NCBI RefSeq assembly: GCF_964199755.1
Contig: NC_133897.1
Coordinates: 18,218,492 to 18,282,491, forward strand
Reading direction: 5' to 3'
Origin: Larus michahellis
Lineage: Eukaryota > Chordata > Aves > Charadriiformes > Laridae
DNA length: 64,000 nt
This document shows positions 23,560 to 35,100 of this stretch, in pieces (within the stretch, counting starts at the first letter, position 1; each line of letters starts with the position of its first letter). Both the position numbers and the translations under genes were made by a program. Below the pieces are notes generated by a model, which was given only the letters and a program-made list of their open reading frames with translations, was not told the origin of the DNA and made no database searches.

Positions 23560-24792
23560 TTCAAATAACTGACGTGGAGCTTACCCTCATCACTACAGAG
23601 AGAAGGAAAAATAGAATAGGACGACTCTTTAAAAAAAATATTTATATATGGATATGCACGGGTAACATGTGCATATGTTATTGAACATATGTTATTGCAT
23701 ATGAACATTAAGCTTATGTTCACAAGTGACTTAAAACATTTTTTTGATTTTTTCACCGTTATGTTGCAAGACCTTTAATTCAGGACGCTCCAGTGAGGGC
23801 AGAATTGCCGTGTCCTTTGAACGGAGAGGGTAATTGAAGTATACAGCTTAGCGCAGGGCCTGCCTTCATCCCACCTAATTATAGGCATCTAAGTGAGAGG
23901 GCTAACTTAGAAGCCAGCTTGTCTCTGCTTCCCTCTAGAGTCGATGGATAGATCTGGTACCTCCAGAGGGATTCAGTGCACACAGCTATCAAAAAACCCA
24001 TACAGTTAACCCCACACGCAGGGGGAAAAAAAAAAAAAAAGATTCAGACTTTGGGGGCAATAAAATACAACATATTTTTTTTATATCTGTAATTGTGATT
24101 CTTAACTTATTCAAACTGAACGCTCTAAAGTAAAAATCATCACTCCCTCATTTATCATGTTTAAACACACAGAAAATGGCTTATAGAAGTAACTGGCCAG
24201 TGACCACCTGTTAAGAAGTGAGAGAAATACTCTTATGGCAGAACTGTCATTGATTGACTGGCAAAACCTGCAAATGAACTCAGGGAGGAATTCAGGAATT
24301 CAGAAACCTCTCAAGCTGCAAATTCTTGCTGAAAGTAGACCAAGTTCTGCTCTCCCGAATTACACGTTTCATTTAACAATGTTTATAATAAGCAAATGGG
24401 AACTTTGAGGCAAACCCGAGGGCAGAGAGGCAATCTGTGCAAACTGCCCCTGCCCGGCAGACGCAGCAGCTCTTCCCTCTGCCGCCCTGCAGATTCCTTT
24501 GCTGTCTGGGATTCCTCTGGCCGTTCTGATTTGACACTTTCCCTGCTGTTTCTGGGATCAGAGCAAACACGTTTTAAATGTTCGCCTTTTACAACTCAGT
24601 TCCTGTAGTACTGCGTATGCCTTTGGGGTCACTCATGGCTGTAACCCTAAAGCAGCTCGACAAAGTTGGTCCTTAATTCATGGGAACTTTTAGAAGTCCT
24701 GGTGGATGCCCACCTGCATGTGCAGGCACCCAAAATCCTTTCACAATCTGGTCCTTGCTTCGGCCACTTGCTTCTTCATTCCTACAGCTGAT
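23560..24792. other. Intergenic DNA, no gene seen
   Basis: AT-rich sequence with scattered A-runs (for example near 24026-24040). I see no coding exon, RNA gene or identifiable transposon before the LTR. Confidence 0.65.
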
Positions 24793-24796
24793 TTGT

Positions 24797-25258
24797 TGTC
24801 CCAAATTTGGGTTCTTTACCTGGTGTGCAAGCCGTTAACACACAGAGCAGAGGTATTTCCAAGTTTATTCCATTAATGCACAGAAATGGGGTGCTCGTCC
24901 CAAGGGACCACACCTTAGTTTCAAAAGTTTCCCTTTTTATACACTGATTATTATATATTCTAACAATTAATACATATTCATTGTTACTCTCTTTAACGAT
25001 TGCTCGAGATTTCTTCGCTTTCTATGTAAATTAGGGCACAGACTCTGTTTTCTTCTTCCATTGTTCTCTTCTGAGTAGGTGGTGTCATTTGGGTAGGTGG
25101 TCAATGAGTCAGTGGCCGCGATCTCCCTCTGCCAAAATTACCTTTTACCTACTTCTCCTCTGACCTTGGCAGTTCCAGGTGGTTTTCTTGGGTTGCTGAC
25201 TAGGCCTACAGTTCATCACTCTCCTGACAGGAATATCCTGCTTGTCAACAAAGCTACA
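24797..25258 (-). mobile_element. Solo LTR of an endogenous retrovirus
   Basis: A 462-bp element with TG...CA ends, lying in minus orientation: it starts TGTAGCTTTG and ends TTTGGGACA. It is flanked by the 4-bp direct repeat TTGT (24793-24796 and 25259-25262). Read on the minus strand it has a TATA-like box (TATAAAAAGG) about 160 bp from the 3' end, then AATAAA about 75 bp further on, in the order expected for U3-R-U5. No retroviral gag, pol or env frame adjoins it and no second LTR is present, so it is best explained as a solo LTR left by recombination. I cannot name the family. Confidence 0.8.
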
Positions 25259-25628
25259 TTGTCTAGTAGTTAGTTCCTTAATTTAATCTTAGATAAATCA
25301 TGTCTAGTTACTATTTCTCTACAAATGGCGAAAGAGGGTTGGGGCTGTATAGAGGACTTTTGGCAGCGGCAGCAGGTTCCCTTGGTTGCTTCCATTACAT
25401 GTTACATTTCATTTTTCTAGTTAATATCAATTTTACTACAACAATTGATGACAGTCACAAAGCAGGATTCAAATCGGGTTTTAAATCTGCAGACAGCCCG
25501 ACTGCAGTGTCTTCTGTGTATTGCTCACAGGAGGTTCTTTTTCCACAGGTCCAGCATTTGTTTTTGCATTTGAGGTTTTTTGACCGGTTATATTTCGTCT
25601 TTTCTTGTTCTGTCCATAGATAAATTCG

Positions 25629-25748
25629 TTATTTCTCCCACTGAGCAAATAAAAAGATCTTGGCTAACTTAGCGTCATTCTCAGCAACACGTTCTCTGGC
25701 TTCCTCTAGGAGCTGTATAGCATCCCTTGACTCCTTACCCACACCAAC
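25629..25748 (-). other. Short coding-like segment of unknown origin
   Basis: On the minus strand about 39 codons before a stop at 25629 read as a charged amphipathic helix (SRDAIQLLEEARERVAENDA followed by a hydrophobic stretch and QWEK). Composition is more protein-like than the surrounding chance frames. The frame continues upstream into sequence that does not look coding. It lies between the solo LTR and a CR1 copy. It may be a remnant of an exon, a processed pseudogene or a transposon. I do not recognise the family. Confidence 0.25.
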
Positions 25749-25924
25749 GCAGGGGATGCAGTGCCGTAACCTGCGTGGATAAGAGGGAGAACGAGCTATC
25801 AGCAGAGCTGGTCCAACAAACCAGCAGCATCTCCCACTTCCTCCCCTGCTGCGGGAAGCCACGTGGCAGCGGCTGTGAGAACACAACCTCCAGCTCCCAG
25901 GGGCAGATCATCAGGAGGTAAACT

Positions 25925-26281
25925 CTGGTGAGAGCAGTCTTAGGAGGAGCAGCTGAGGGAACTGGAAGTTGTAGTGAGGTGGGGGTCGGTCTCTTTTCCC
26001 CAGTAACAAGCAATAGGACAAGAGGAAATGGCCTCAAGTTGTGCCAGGGGAGGTTTAGGATGGATCTTAGGAAAAATTTCTTCACAGAAAGGGTCATCAA
26101 GCATTGGAACAAGCTGCCTGGGGAAGTGGTGGAATCACCATCCCCGGAGGTATTTAAAAGACATGCAGAAGTGGTGCTGAGGAACACGGTTTAGTGGTAG
26201 TTTTGGCAGCATTAGTTGATGGATGGACTCTATGATCTTAAAGGTCCCTTCCAACCTCAATGATTCGATGATTCTATGAAC
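25925..26281 (+). mobile_element. CR1 LINE, 3' fragment
   Basis: About 355 bp of a CR1 element in plus orientation. An 88-codon frame (25928-26194) corresponds to the reverse-transcriptase C-terminus and contains motifs typical of CR1, such as [20 protein letters not shown] and [10 protein letters not shown]. The 3' end has AAAGGTCCCTTCCAACCTC and finishes in ATTCGATGATTCTATGAA. It differs clearly from the copy at 8.7-9.3 kb and so belongs to another subfamily. Severe 5' truncation makes it inactive. Confidence 0.92.
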
Positions 26282-27952
26282 ACAATACTGATCAGGTTAA
26301 GAAATATTTTATTGGTTAAGAAATACTTTATTAGTAAGCCTACATTGCAGGTTTGGCTACAAGCACCATTGGGGGATCCCACCAGAGGAGAGGAAATCGT
26401 GGGCAAATGGCCACTGCACAGACGCAGTCAATCTGCACTCGCATGCAAGTCCAACATGCCCAGAGCATGCCAGACTTGCCGTGTCTGTCCTTGGCACAGC
26501 TTCTGGCTAGTGGGGTGGTGAGTTCAGCCACTTCCACATGGTCGCTGTCAAGGCCTACTGAGGGTTTGTACATCAGCCTTCTTGCACGTTCAGGCTTTCT
26601 TCCTACAGGCAGCACAGCTCTAGGGGAAAGAGACCTTCCCAGGTGTTCTGGTGCCAGCCTCAATTCCTCAGTGCCACGGCTTGTTTGGAATTATCGCTGC
26701 TCATGAAAAACTGAACACTGCTGTCCTTGGCAGAGTTGTAAATTGGAAGACATCCTTCACTTGCCAGAGCGCTGTTTCTTCACATTTCATATTTTCCACA
26801 GTAGCACATACAGACACGTCCTCGTCCCGTTGTCACAGGTCTGTCCAGTTGTATCCCATGCAAGTGAAACTCTCCCTTTACAGACTTCTGCAGCTAAACC
26901 ACAAACTTCTTCCTCTGCTGTCTCTCTCTTGCAAAATTGAGTAGATCTTCTGATGTGTTGATCAGCAGCATGTGGTGTATGGGGTAACTGCTCAGCAGGA
27001 AGGGGCTGTGCTTGCTGCGGGGCCCCCACTCAGACTGTCTGGGTGGTTCACGTACCTCCCAGCTGTAGCACAACACTGCCCTGCCATGGGACCAAGTGCA
27101 TCCCATGTCACAAGACCTCATTTCTTGTGGCGTCAGATCTCACTGTGTCCCACCGCAGAATAAATCTGAAGCACTCTTAGTATAGACATGAGCCTTGAGG
27201 TGGGCAGTTTCTTGCCTGATATTTACTTTCTTGTTAAGGTAAGCGTGTTGTACGCCACCAGAAGCAGTCATGAGAAAAGGAAAGCAGCACTTCGGCAAAA
27301 TGGCAATGGGAATTCCAAGAGGAAGTGGTCTGTATTTGCTCGTAACATTTGCCAAACATATTTTCTCTTTGTTCCCTAAGTCAGGAAAAACTATTACAGT
27401 AGCTAGGAAAGGGAAATATTTCTTTCTGTTTCTAAGCATGTGAAGCAGACTCCCCGCTGGCAAAAGCTGCCCAGCACATTTTGTTCAGTGGTGTGTAGAG
27501 CCTGCAACTGCACGTTAATTGCACCAGGAGCAAAACATGTGGAAGGGCCATGTGTTAGCTAAGTCCCATTTAGCTCCTGCTTTGTGTAAGCCCTTGTTTT
27601 ATTTTTTAAAAAAAGTAAATTCCTCTGGTATTTCATTTCCTTTTTTTACAAATGAGAAGTTTGGTGTTTTGAGGATGTGGCCAACTTCTGATGAAGAATG
27701 TTTTGATGACGAGTGCGACCATTAGGGAAGTGACAAAGGTGGACAGAAAGAGTGGGACGTGTCTTCCAGCGGCAGGTATGGTATCATGCCCTGCACCTCG
27801 CCAGGGAAGTGGGGGGTCGAGGGGCTCAACACTCACCAGAAACTGGCTTCAGTGACCTGCCAGGACTGCCTGTCTTTCCTGGCTGATTATGAAGGCTCTT
27901 GCCTTCTGTGTGTAGCCACGCTGGAACAACTTTTGCTGGAGCTCCAGCCTGT

Positions 27953-27995
27953 TCATGACAAATGAGCTCATGACAAATGTCAGCTCATGACAAGT
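27953..27995 (+). repeat. Short tandem repeat, TCATGACAA units
   Basis: Three head-to-tail units, at 27953-27967, 27968-27984 and 27985-27995, begin TCATGACAA; the first two continue AATGAGC or AATGTCAGC. Confidence 0.85.
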
Positions 27996-29110
27996 ACAAG
28001 TCTTTAATTTACCTCTTAACTTTGAAGCTAGTGGAAAAGACCTTTAAGGGATATTGGCAATTACCAAATTTCTGTTAAAAGTGTTTTACTTCTACAGCAA
28101 CGTCTTTGAAGAGGCAACAATTGAAAGGATGAGGGGTTTTTTTTTTCTCTTTTCATGGTGACTTCTGTGCAATCATAATGTTCTTTCCACTTGCATAGTT
28201 TCCACCTTAACTTTATTTTTTCTTTTCTGTCTGTGACAAGTCTGTGATGGTAAGTATAGAATATATATCTAGGGGAACCTGAGGACACAGGGAATGCCAA
28301 ATCAATTTCATATTTCACACTGAAGTCCTCCTTTAGCTCTTGCTTGCCAATGTTTTACAGCTATAAACCTGCCAGTCTCCACACTGTAATAACCTCATCA
28401 TACACCCTTATGAATGCTTTTGCCTACTAACCATAAGATAAAACCTTCCTCGCATGAGATTTGGTATACTTTGCCACAGATCCAGAAAGAATGCGAAATT
28501 TCACAAATTCTCGTTTGAAAATTCCTTTTCCTGCTTGTCTGTAAAGATCAAGGACACAAAGGCACGAAAGCCCAACCTCCAGCATTCAGAGGAAACAGGG
28601 AAGTTTTTGATGCCAGGAATCCCATTTAGAGGTGGAGCCATTACCTTCGCAATTACTTTCCATTCCCACGACGTACTTCCAGGTTTGTCCTTTCAGGGAC
28701 AAAAAGCCTCTCTGGGTCCTTTTTCCTAGAGATTGTTCCAGGAGGAATGAATGTTTACATCTGTTTCGGAGAAGTCTCTGAGTTTGGTGGTGGGAAATGT
28801 GGAAAGAGCTGCTACCTGCACCACTATCATCAGTTGGTCACACCAGACCAGGCATCCAGCCTTGAGCTTTGGCATGCACTAGAGGACAACACAGGAAAGT
28901 TGTAGAGAAAGGCTTTGTTATGGTTGAGACCAGAACTACTCAGTTTTGTTTGAGGTGGCAGAGAGGACTCTCAGGCTCACTATCTGGAAGGCAGGACAAC
29001 TTCAGTGGGAGACGTCCAAGAAAAAGCTCTACATGACTGAAGCAAAGCCTGGGAGAATTTGTGTTGCCTCAGCCCGAGAGATCAATCACAAAAAGCCCTA
29101 TTTACGTGCC

Positions 29111-29164
29111 TGAGTTTATGGGCAGCCGAGTTAATGAGTTTATGGGTTTATGGGCAGCTGAGTG
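29111..29164 (+). repeat. Imperfect duplication around GAGTTTATGGGCAGC
   Basis: TGAGTTTATGGG occurs at 29111-29122 and again at 29135-29146, and TTTATGGGCAGC with a CGAG or TGAG end occurs twice. This is a local slippage-type duplication with no gene nearby. Confidence 0.8.
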
Positions 29165-32100
29165 TCATTTGTATCCAAACTTCTATTACCACACTTGTCC
29201 AGAGATGCAGCCACCTTGCTGAACTGAGCAGCTCGTGTCTTCTTCCCATCTAAGACAGAAGCAACCATGGCTGCTTTCATTTCAAAACACACCAGGGAGT
29301 ACCTTCTACTGTTTGCGTTACAGCCTAGAGTCTAGGGCTCTTGCTCTGGAAGTAAGAGCCCACTTTAATTCCCTTCTCAGCTGAAAAAAATTCAATCAGT
29401 GGTTCCAAGGAATATAAGTTAGTAGGCTACAAAATTATGTGGGAAGTGAACAAAGTCCCTCTCTCTTTTTGAAACAAGGTCAGTGCAAGTCCAAGAGTGA
29501 CATGGCTAGAGGAAGAGGAAACATAATGGAGCCAGAGTCTGTAGTCCACAAGTCAGGCACTTAGCTGGGAGTGTAACCCAGGGGTTACAAAGCAAAAAAG
29601 ATAGGGGAACTAGTCCCATAAAAATATATAAGGTCTTTGTTGAGCAAATTTCACAAACCCCTGATCTAAGAGTTCATTTTTCACTGGCCATGTCCCTCTC
29701 CTGTTCCTTGTGGGCTCTGCAGCTGCAGTGTTGCAGCATGTCAAGTCCTCGCAGCCCATTGTAACCCAGTTTCAAGAACTGTTAATCAAAATAATCGGGT
29801 TACTAAAAGTTAAGGCTGAGGCCAGATGTAAAACAAGCAAACAAGTTTCTAGGTCTCATTGGTCTTCACTTGCAACTCTCAAATCTTAAAAATAAATTGC
29901 CTGAGAACTTATCTCCAAAAAGACTGCAATTAAGGGTGAAAAATCAAAATGGCTTGCTATGGGGAAAATACTTACAACCTCCTTCATGGTTCACTGTTGC
30001 ATCTCCAGAATTTGGATGGTGTCTTTCTTGTAAAAAACATACTTACGTTCTCAATGAGAAATTCTCTCCCAACCTGTACCTTCACAGCAGCAGCATTTTT
30101 GAGCTGTTCCATTAGTTCTCAATCATGTGCTACTAATGAGTATGGAAAAGAGAAAAGGAGGGTACGACAGGCTTTCTTCCTTTTTAGTCCCTGCTTGACG
30201 TCATAAAACTATGAGCCCTGTCAGACCTTACCCTTCCTGGGAGCCTCAGGGCACTTCTGAAAGACTTTACAATCCTCTCCGAACTTCTGCAACCATCTAT
30301 GCTTTCTTTTCTTTAAAAAATGGCAAGGGGGCTTGAGTCATCCTCCCGTTCTGATTTCTTCCAGCCTGTTGTTTCTGAGGAAGGAGGCCCCTTTTCAGAG
30401 AGATGCAAAGCACTAGCTCCAAAATTCCCACTGCCTCTAATGGAGTGGAAGGGCTGAGATCCAGGCAACCCTTTGAACCTGCAGGTTGCTCTCTGTGAGG
30501 CTGTATAATGCAGCGTTCACTACTCGTACTGCTCAGAATAACAGGTCTGCTTTTCAAACACAGGCTTCTGAAGTATGAGGTATACAGGTAAAGTAGTAAT
30601 AACACTGCCTGCCTGTTATTTGCCCTGAAATTCTCAATTGCGGTTAGCATGTGTCTTGAAAAATTCATTCTCGCTGAGACTGGGGTGTCAGATAAGGGAC
30701 ATGTTGCACTGGCACAGTGAGCCAGAGGCTCATTTATTCTTTATCTGTGGCAGTGGGAGCACAGACAATGAAAGCTGTATCTATGACAGCTCCCTTATTG
30801 AAGTGCCAGGGTTACTGTATTGCCTGTAAAGTCATAGGAAAGAAACCCTCCAGGTTTCTTTTTCTGTTTTCTTTTTTCTTTTTTTTTTAATTTTAAGTAC
30901 AGACATGTTTGAATCAAGACATTCCTGCTTCTTGTAGCTGCCAGTTCCTGAGCACAAGATTCAGTGTTTTTCTTGTACTTGCTATAAAATGCCTAATCAA
31001 AGCCTTCCCAGCTCTGTTATAGCTGTTTCATTATTTATTATGGTAAAAGTATGAATTACTGAACTTCAGCCTTGGCAGATAAGTGAAACAGGAATGAACT
31101 TTCAGCTCTTTGGTTTCAGAAGGTGAGTAAATCTCTAGTGAAGTTTGCACACATGGTTGGAATAGTTCCCCTCGTTTACACTGGCACAGCTCCACCGACT
31201 GCCGCTGCACTGCCCCGATTCACACTTCCCGCAGCAGGGAGTTAGAAACTCAGGGGCCTGAGACAGCTCTAACTTTTTCATATTGCTTATCCAGCGTACC
31301 TTTTAAAACAGAAAACTTAAAATCATATGTGAAGAAAAAGAGGACTTTTCTCCTCTGGGTTATTAAGCAGGGCGGGGGGGGGTTGACCAGAGAGAGAGAG
31401 GACGGAGCTGTAAGTGATGCACCAAGGCTGACCCTGGAAGAAGGAGAGGTTAAATAACAGTATAAATATCCATTGGCTCTGGAATCAAGTCACACAAGCA
31501 TTTCTCACATGTAATTCTTTTACATAATGCCCTGGCAATATGGAGCTCCTTTTTAACCCGGTTTCGCTAGGAAATGTAGCGTGTACATTCACCCTGTCTG
31601 CCCATCACATCTCCTCCCTAGCCTTCCTCCTGCCACCCACCATTTGCCCGTTTACTGGCATGTGACAGAGTGAGTCCAAAAGTGAAACCTGGTAGTTGGA
31701 TACAGGAGAGGTGGATGCCCAGCCTCCCCAGCAGGCAGAGCAATGACAACTGGACCCGCTGGAGAGGGGGCTCGGCCACCGCAGCTGCACCAGGGCAGGA
31801 GGGGTGAGCACCTCCGCTCTGCCGCAGGGGATCCCCAGGCACCTGGGGATGCCGCAGGAAGGAGCGATGGCACGGGGACGCAGGAAGGAACTGGGAGGGA
31901 AAGCGGGACATGGGAGAAAAATCTGTAGGAAACCGCCTCCGAGAGCTCCACTGCACGCAGCAGCTGAGCCTGATACGAGACAGGCACTAAAGAAAGTCCT
32001 TTAAAGAAGCAGATATGTTCTTTCCAAAGTAGTTGCTGGTAAAATAAATTATGCCAGTTAAATTAAGCTTCGGTGTCAGCATCCAGCAGTACAGCTCAGC

Positions 32101-35100
32101 CTGATTTACCAGTCTGCTTGACAGCAGTAGGAAATGTAAAAGTAGCGTTTTATAATTTAGAATGGCTGATTTTAGTATCATTTGACATACTGTACACTGA
32201 TCTCTGTGTTTAAAAAACAGGGAACACGAAGGTGTCTGCTTGACTTTGGAAAAGGAAATAAATATTAACTTATCTGCACAACGTGTGAGCGGATCTCGCC
32301 CTGTTGCAGGAAACTCATTAATCTCACATGGAAAATAAATAAACCAGGAGAGAAAAGGATGGGTGGGATTTTAACTTCCTCTATTTCCGCAAATCGTTAT
32401 TTTATATGAACAAGTGCATGCCAGAAGTTTTTAAGAGGAAAATTACTGCAAAGGACAAATAAGTTTGTTGAATATTTTAAAAGCTTTTCAGTGGAGGGAT
32501 AATTTAGGGTGGTGTTGGGAAAACTCACCTGCTAAATGCTGCCTGAAATTCCCACTATTAGACCACATTTTCCATTGCTGATGCCATTGTCAGACTTAAT
32601 CCACCAGGACTCACATTTTCCGTAGCAGGTGTCTGCCTAAGGCTGGATACGTGTGATGCGTGTGTGCGTGTATCAAGAATTGCCTCAGACTGAGCGTGTA
32701 TAAAAATTTCAGCCAACATGGTTTTGCTCTTCAACAAGTATAAGAAAAAATGTGCTGTTTCCCCCACATTAAAAAGGAAAAAAAAAAAAAGGCAACCTCT
32801 TCTTTAGACAGTCCCAAAGGCCCCATACTTCGGAGGAAAAGCTTGAAATTTGGCAGGAGAACTGCTTAAGCCACTCTGGAAATCCACCTCAGCCTGGCTG
32901 AGTCACAGGCCTGAGGAAGATCAGTTTGGTCTTGATAGACCTTCACAGCTTGGTGTTTCAAAGATCCTCCGTTCAGTGATTCTGTGCTTGTCTGGGGCTG
33001 ACCAAGGTGGTTTTCTTCAGCTAGTTTCTCCCCTGCTCCTTTGGACCCTGCTGCTGGTTTGGGACAACCCAGGAAAAATGGTCACCCAAGGCAGGGATGG
33101 GCTGGAGAGGGAGAGGCAAGAGAAGAGAAGACACGAGGGCACTGTCTGGACAGACACCGTGGGACAAGGGAGGAAAGCTGAGCTGAGAAGGCAAAGACGG
33201 TGATATAGCAGAGCTGGTGAAAGACAAGGAGGAAGCAAAAGAGACCTAGACTAGGGAGAAAGGGATCAGAGGGTCTGTGGTTGCTATGCCCACAGCCAAT
33301 GACCAACATGTGGGCTACAAGCTAAGATAGAAGCAGTTTGCTGGTGGGGAAAATATAGGTGTTCACTGACAGCCCATTCAGAATTACACAGTTTTGAGAG
33401 CGGCAGAAAGCATAGTTCAAGCTCATTTTCAGACACGGAAAGGCTAGAATGTCAAGATATAGCCATATTTTAAAAATGTGAAAAACTGGGAAATTGCTGA
33501 TTGGCTCTTTTCTTCCATAAAAATACAACTTTGTAGCTGAAAACAGCCACTACTGATGTTCTTGCCCTTTCTTCCCAGGTGGGAGATATTGTTGCTCAAT
33601 GCCTTGAAAATTCAAACACTCACTGAAATGCCTTTATACGGCTTTAAATGTTGGTCTTTCCCAAAGACAGACATCTGTGACCAGGGTAGCCAGCACTTCC
33701 ACAATCATCCACGTATTAGTCAGTATCCTTCCAGCGTTCTAGATACGTGCTCACAGCGTTTGCAAAACTAGAAACTGAGGAGAAACACAGTAAATATCCT
33801 GCGCACTAAGTGACTACCAGTTCTCTCTCTGAGCCCAGCGGTTTATTCTCTGATCACTAAAGCAGCTTAAAACTGAGTAATTTGCATGGTGCTCACCAAC
33901 CCTACCCTGCCAGGACGCGGCTCTTTCTTCAGATTAATCCATAATCTTTGGCAGTCTGGTATTTCTAGTAGTAGCAATTTCTAATAGTCGAATATTGCTA
34001 CAAATATTCTTTCAGGATTTATGGCATCCAAACCCCATCTAAGGACCCCAAAAGCCACTTGTCACAATCCAGAGTTATATTTCTATAAAGATGTAAAGCT
34101 TAGAAAAGCAAGCAAGTTTAGAATATTCATGAGAAACAGAGAACTTTCAATTTAAGGTAAGAATTAAATTAGTGAGAAAACCAATTTATGGTCATAGGAT
34201 GGGAGTGCCACTAATTCAGACAAATGTCTTCCTGATAAGAATACAACCTGGACAAGGAAATGAGAGCAAGTGTGAAAGAGACACAGCCAGTCTTAGGTGA
34301 GTGCAGGATCATCTGCAACCAAATTAAAAGGCAAATAGCCTATGACCGCAGGATAGCTTTTTCACGGTATATATTTAGGAGAGCAGGCATAGGGTAGTTG
34401 AATTGCTGGTTTGGATGGCAAATACATGAAATTCAAATCAGATTCCATAAACTTCTGGCAGGTAAATTGGGAGGCAGGAATGAAATTTCATGGGTCCATT
34501 TTGGGACAGCACAGGACAGAAAGGAAAGGAGGCAACACACATCATATTTAATGGTCCGTCTCTGCTTTCATATTGGACAAAGAAATGGCCGTAGTACAAC
34601 ACCCTCTACACCAAGGATCTGTACTGTGATTCCCCCATTTTCCATTCATGAAAAATTCTGATGGAGGCTTTTCTGATGGTTTGGGTCTGACCTGTTGCTC
34701 CCCTGAACGGACTCCCTGACATCTAATAATAGGTGAGCTCTTGTAGCCTTTTGGTGTGCCGTTACTGGTTTTGATTTCTTTCCTGTATCAGCCACTTGCT
34801 TTCACAAAATCGAACTTACCTTTGAGGAAATTCAAACTTATCTTTGAGACCTATGTCAGCTCTGATTGAAATTTGCTAACAAATGCAAGAATTATTGGGA
34901 AGACGCAGATGTCTAAGCCTTGATTCTTTGGAAACTAAACAAAAGGGAAAGAAACTAGACTCTAGAAAATCTTATAATATTTTGCATGTAGTGAGAAACT
35001 GAATTGGGTTAACCCAATCACATCAAAGGCTAAAAGTCTTTAGGATACCTTCAGAAGTCTCTGCAAAATCCTCCTCCTCCACCCAGCTATTTCAAAGGCT

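Noticed and set aside
25263-27200. Possible internal retroviral sequence next to the LTR
   Set aside because: The 4-bp duplication closes the element at 25258, no second LTR is present and no retroviral protein motif was seen, so a solo LTR is the simpler reading.
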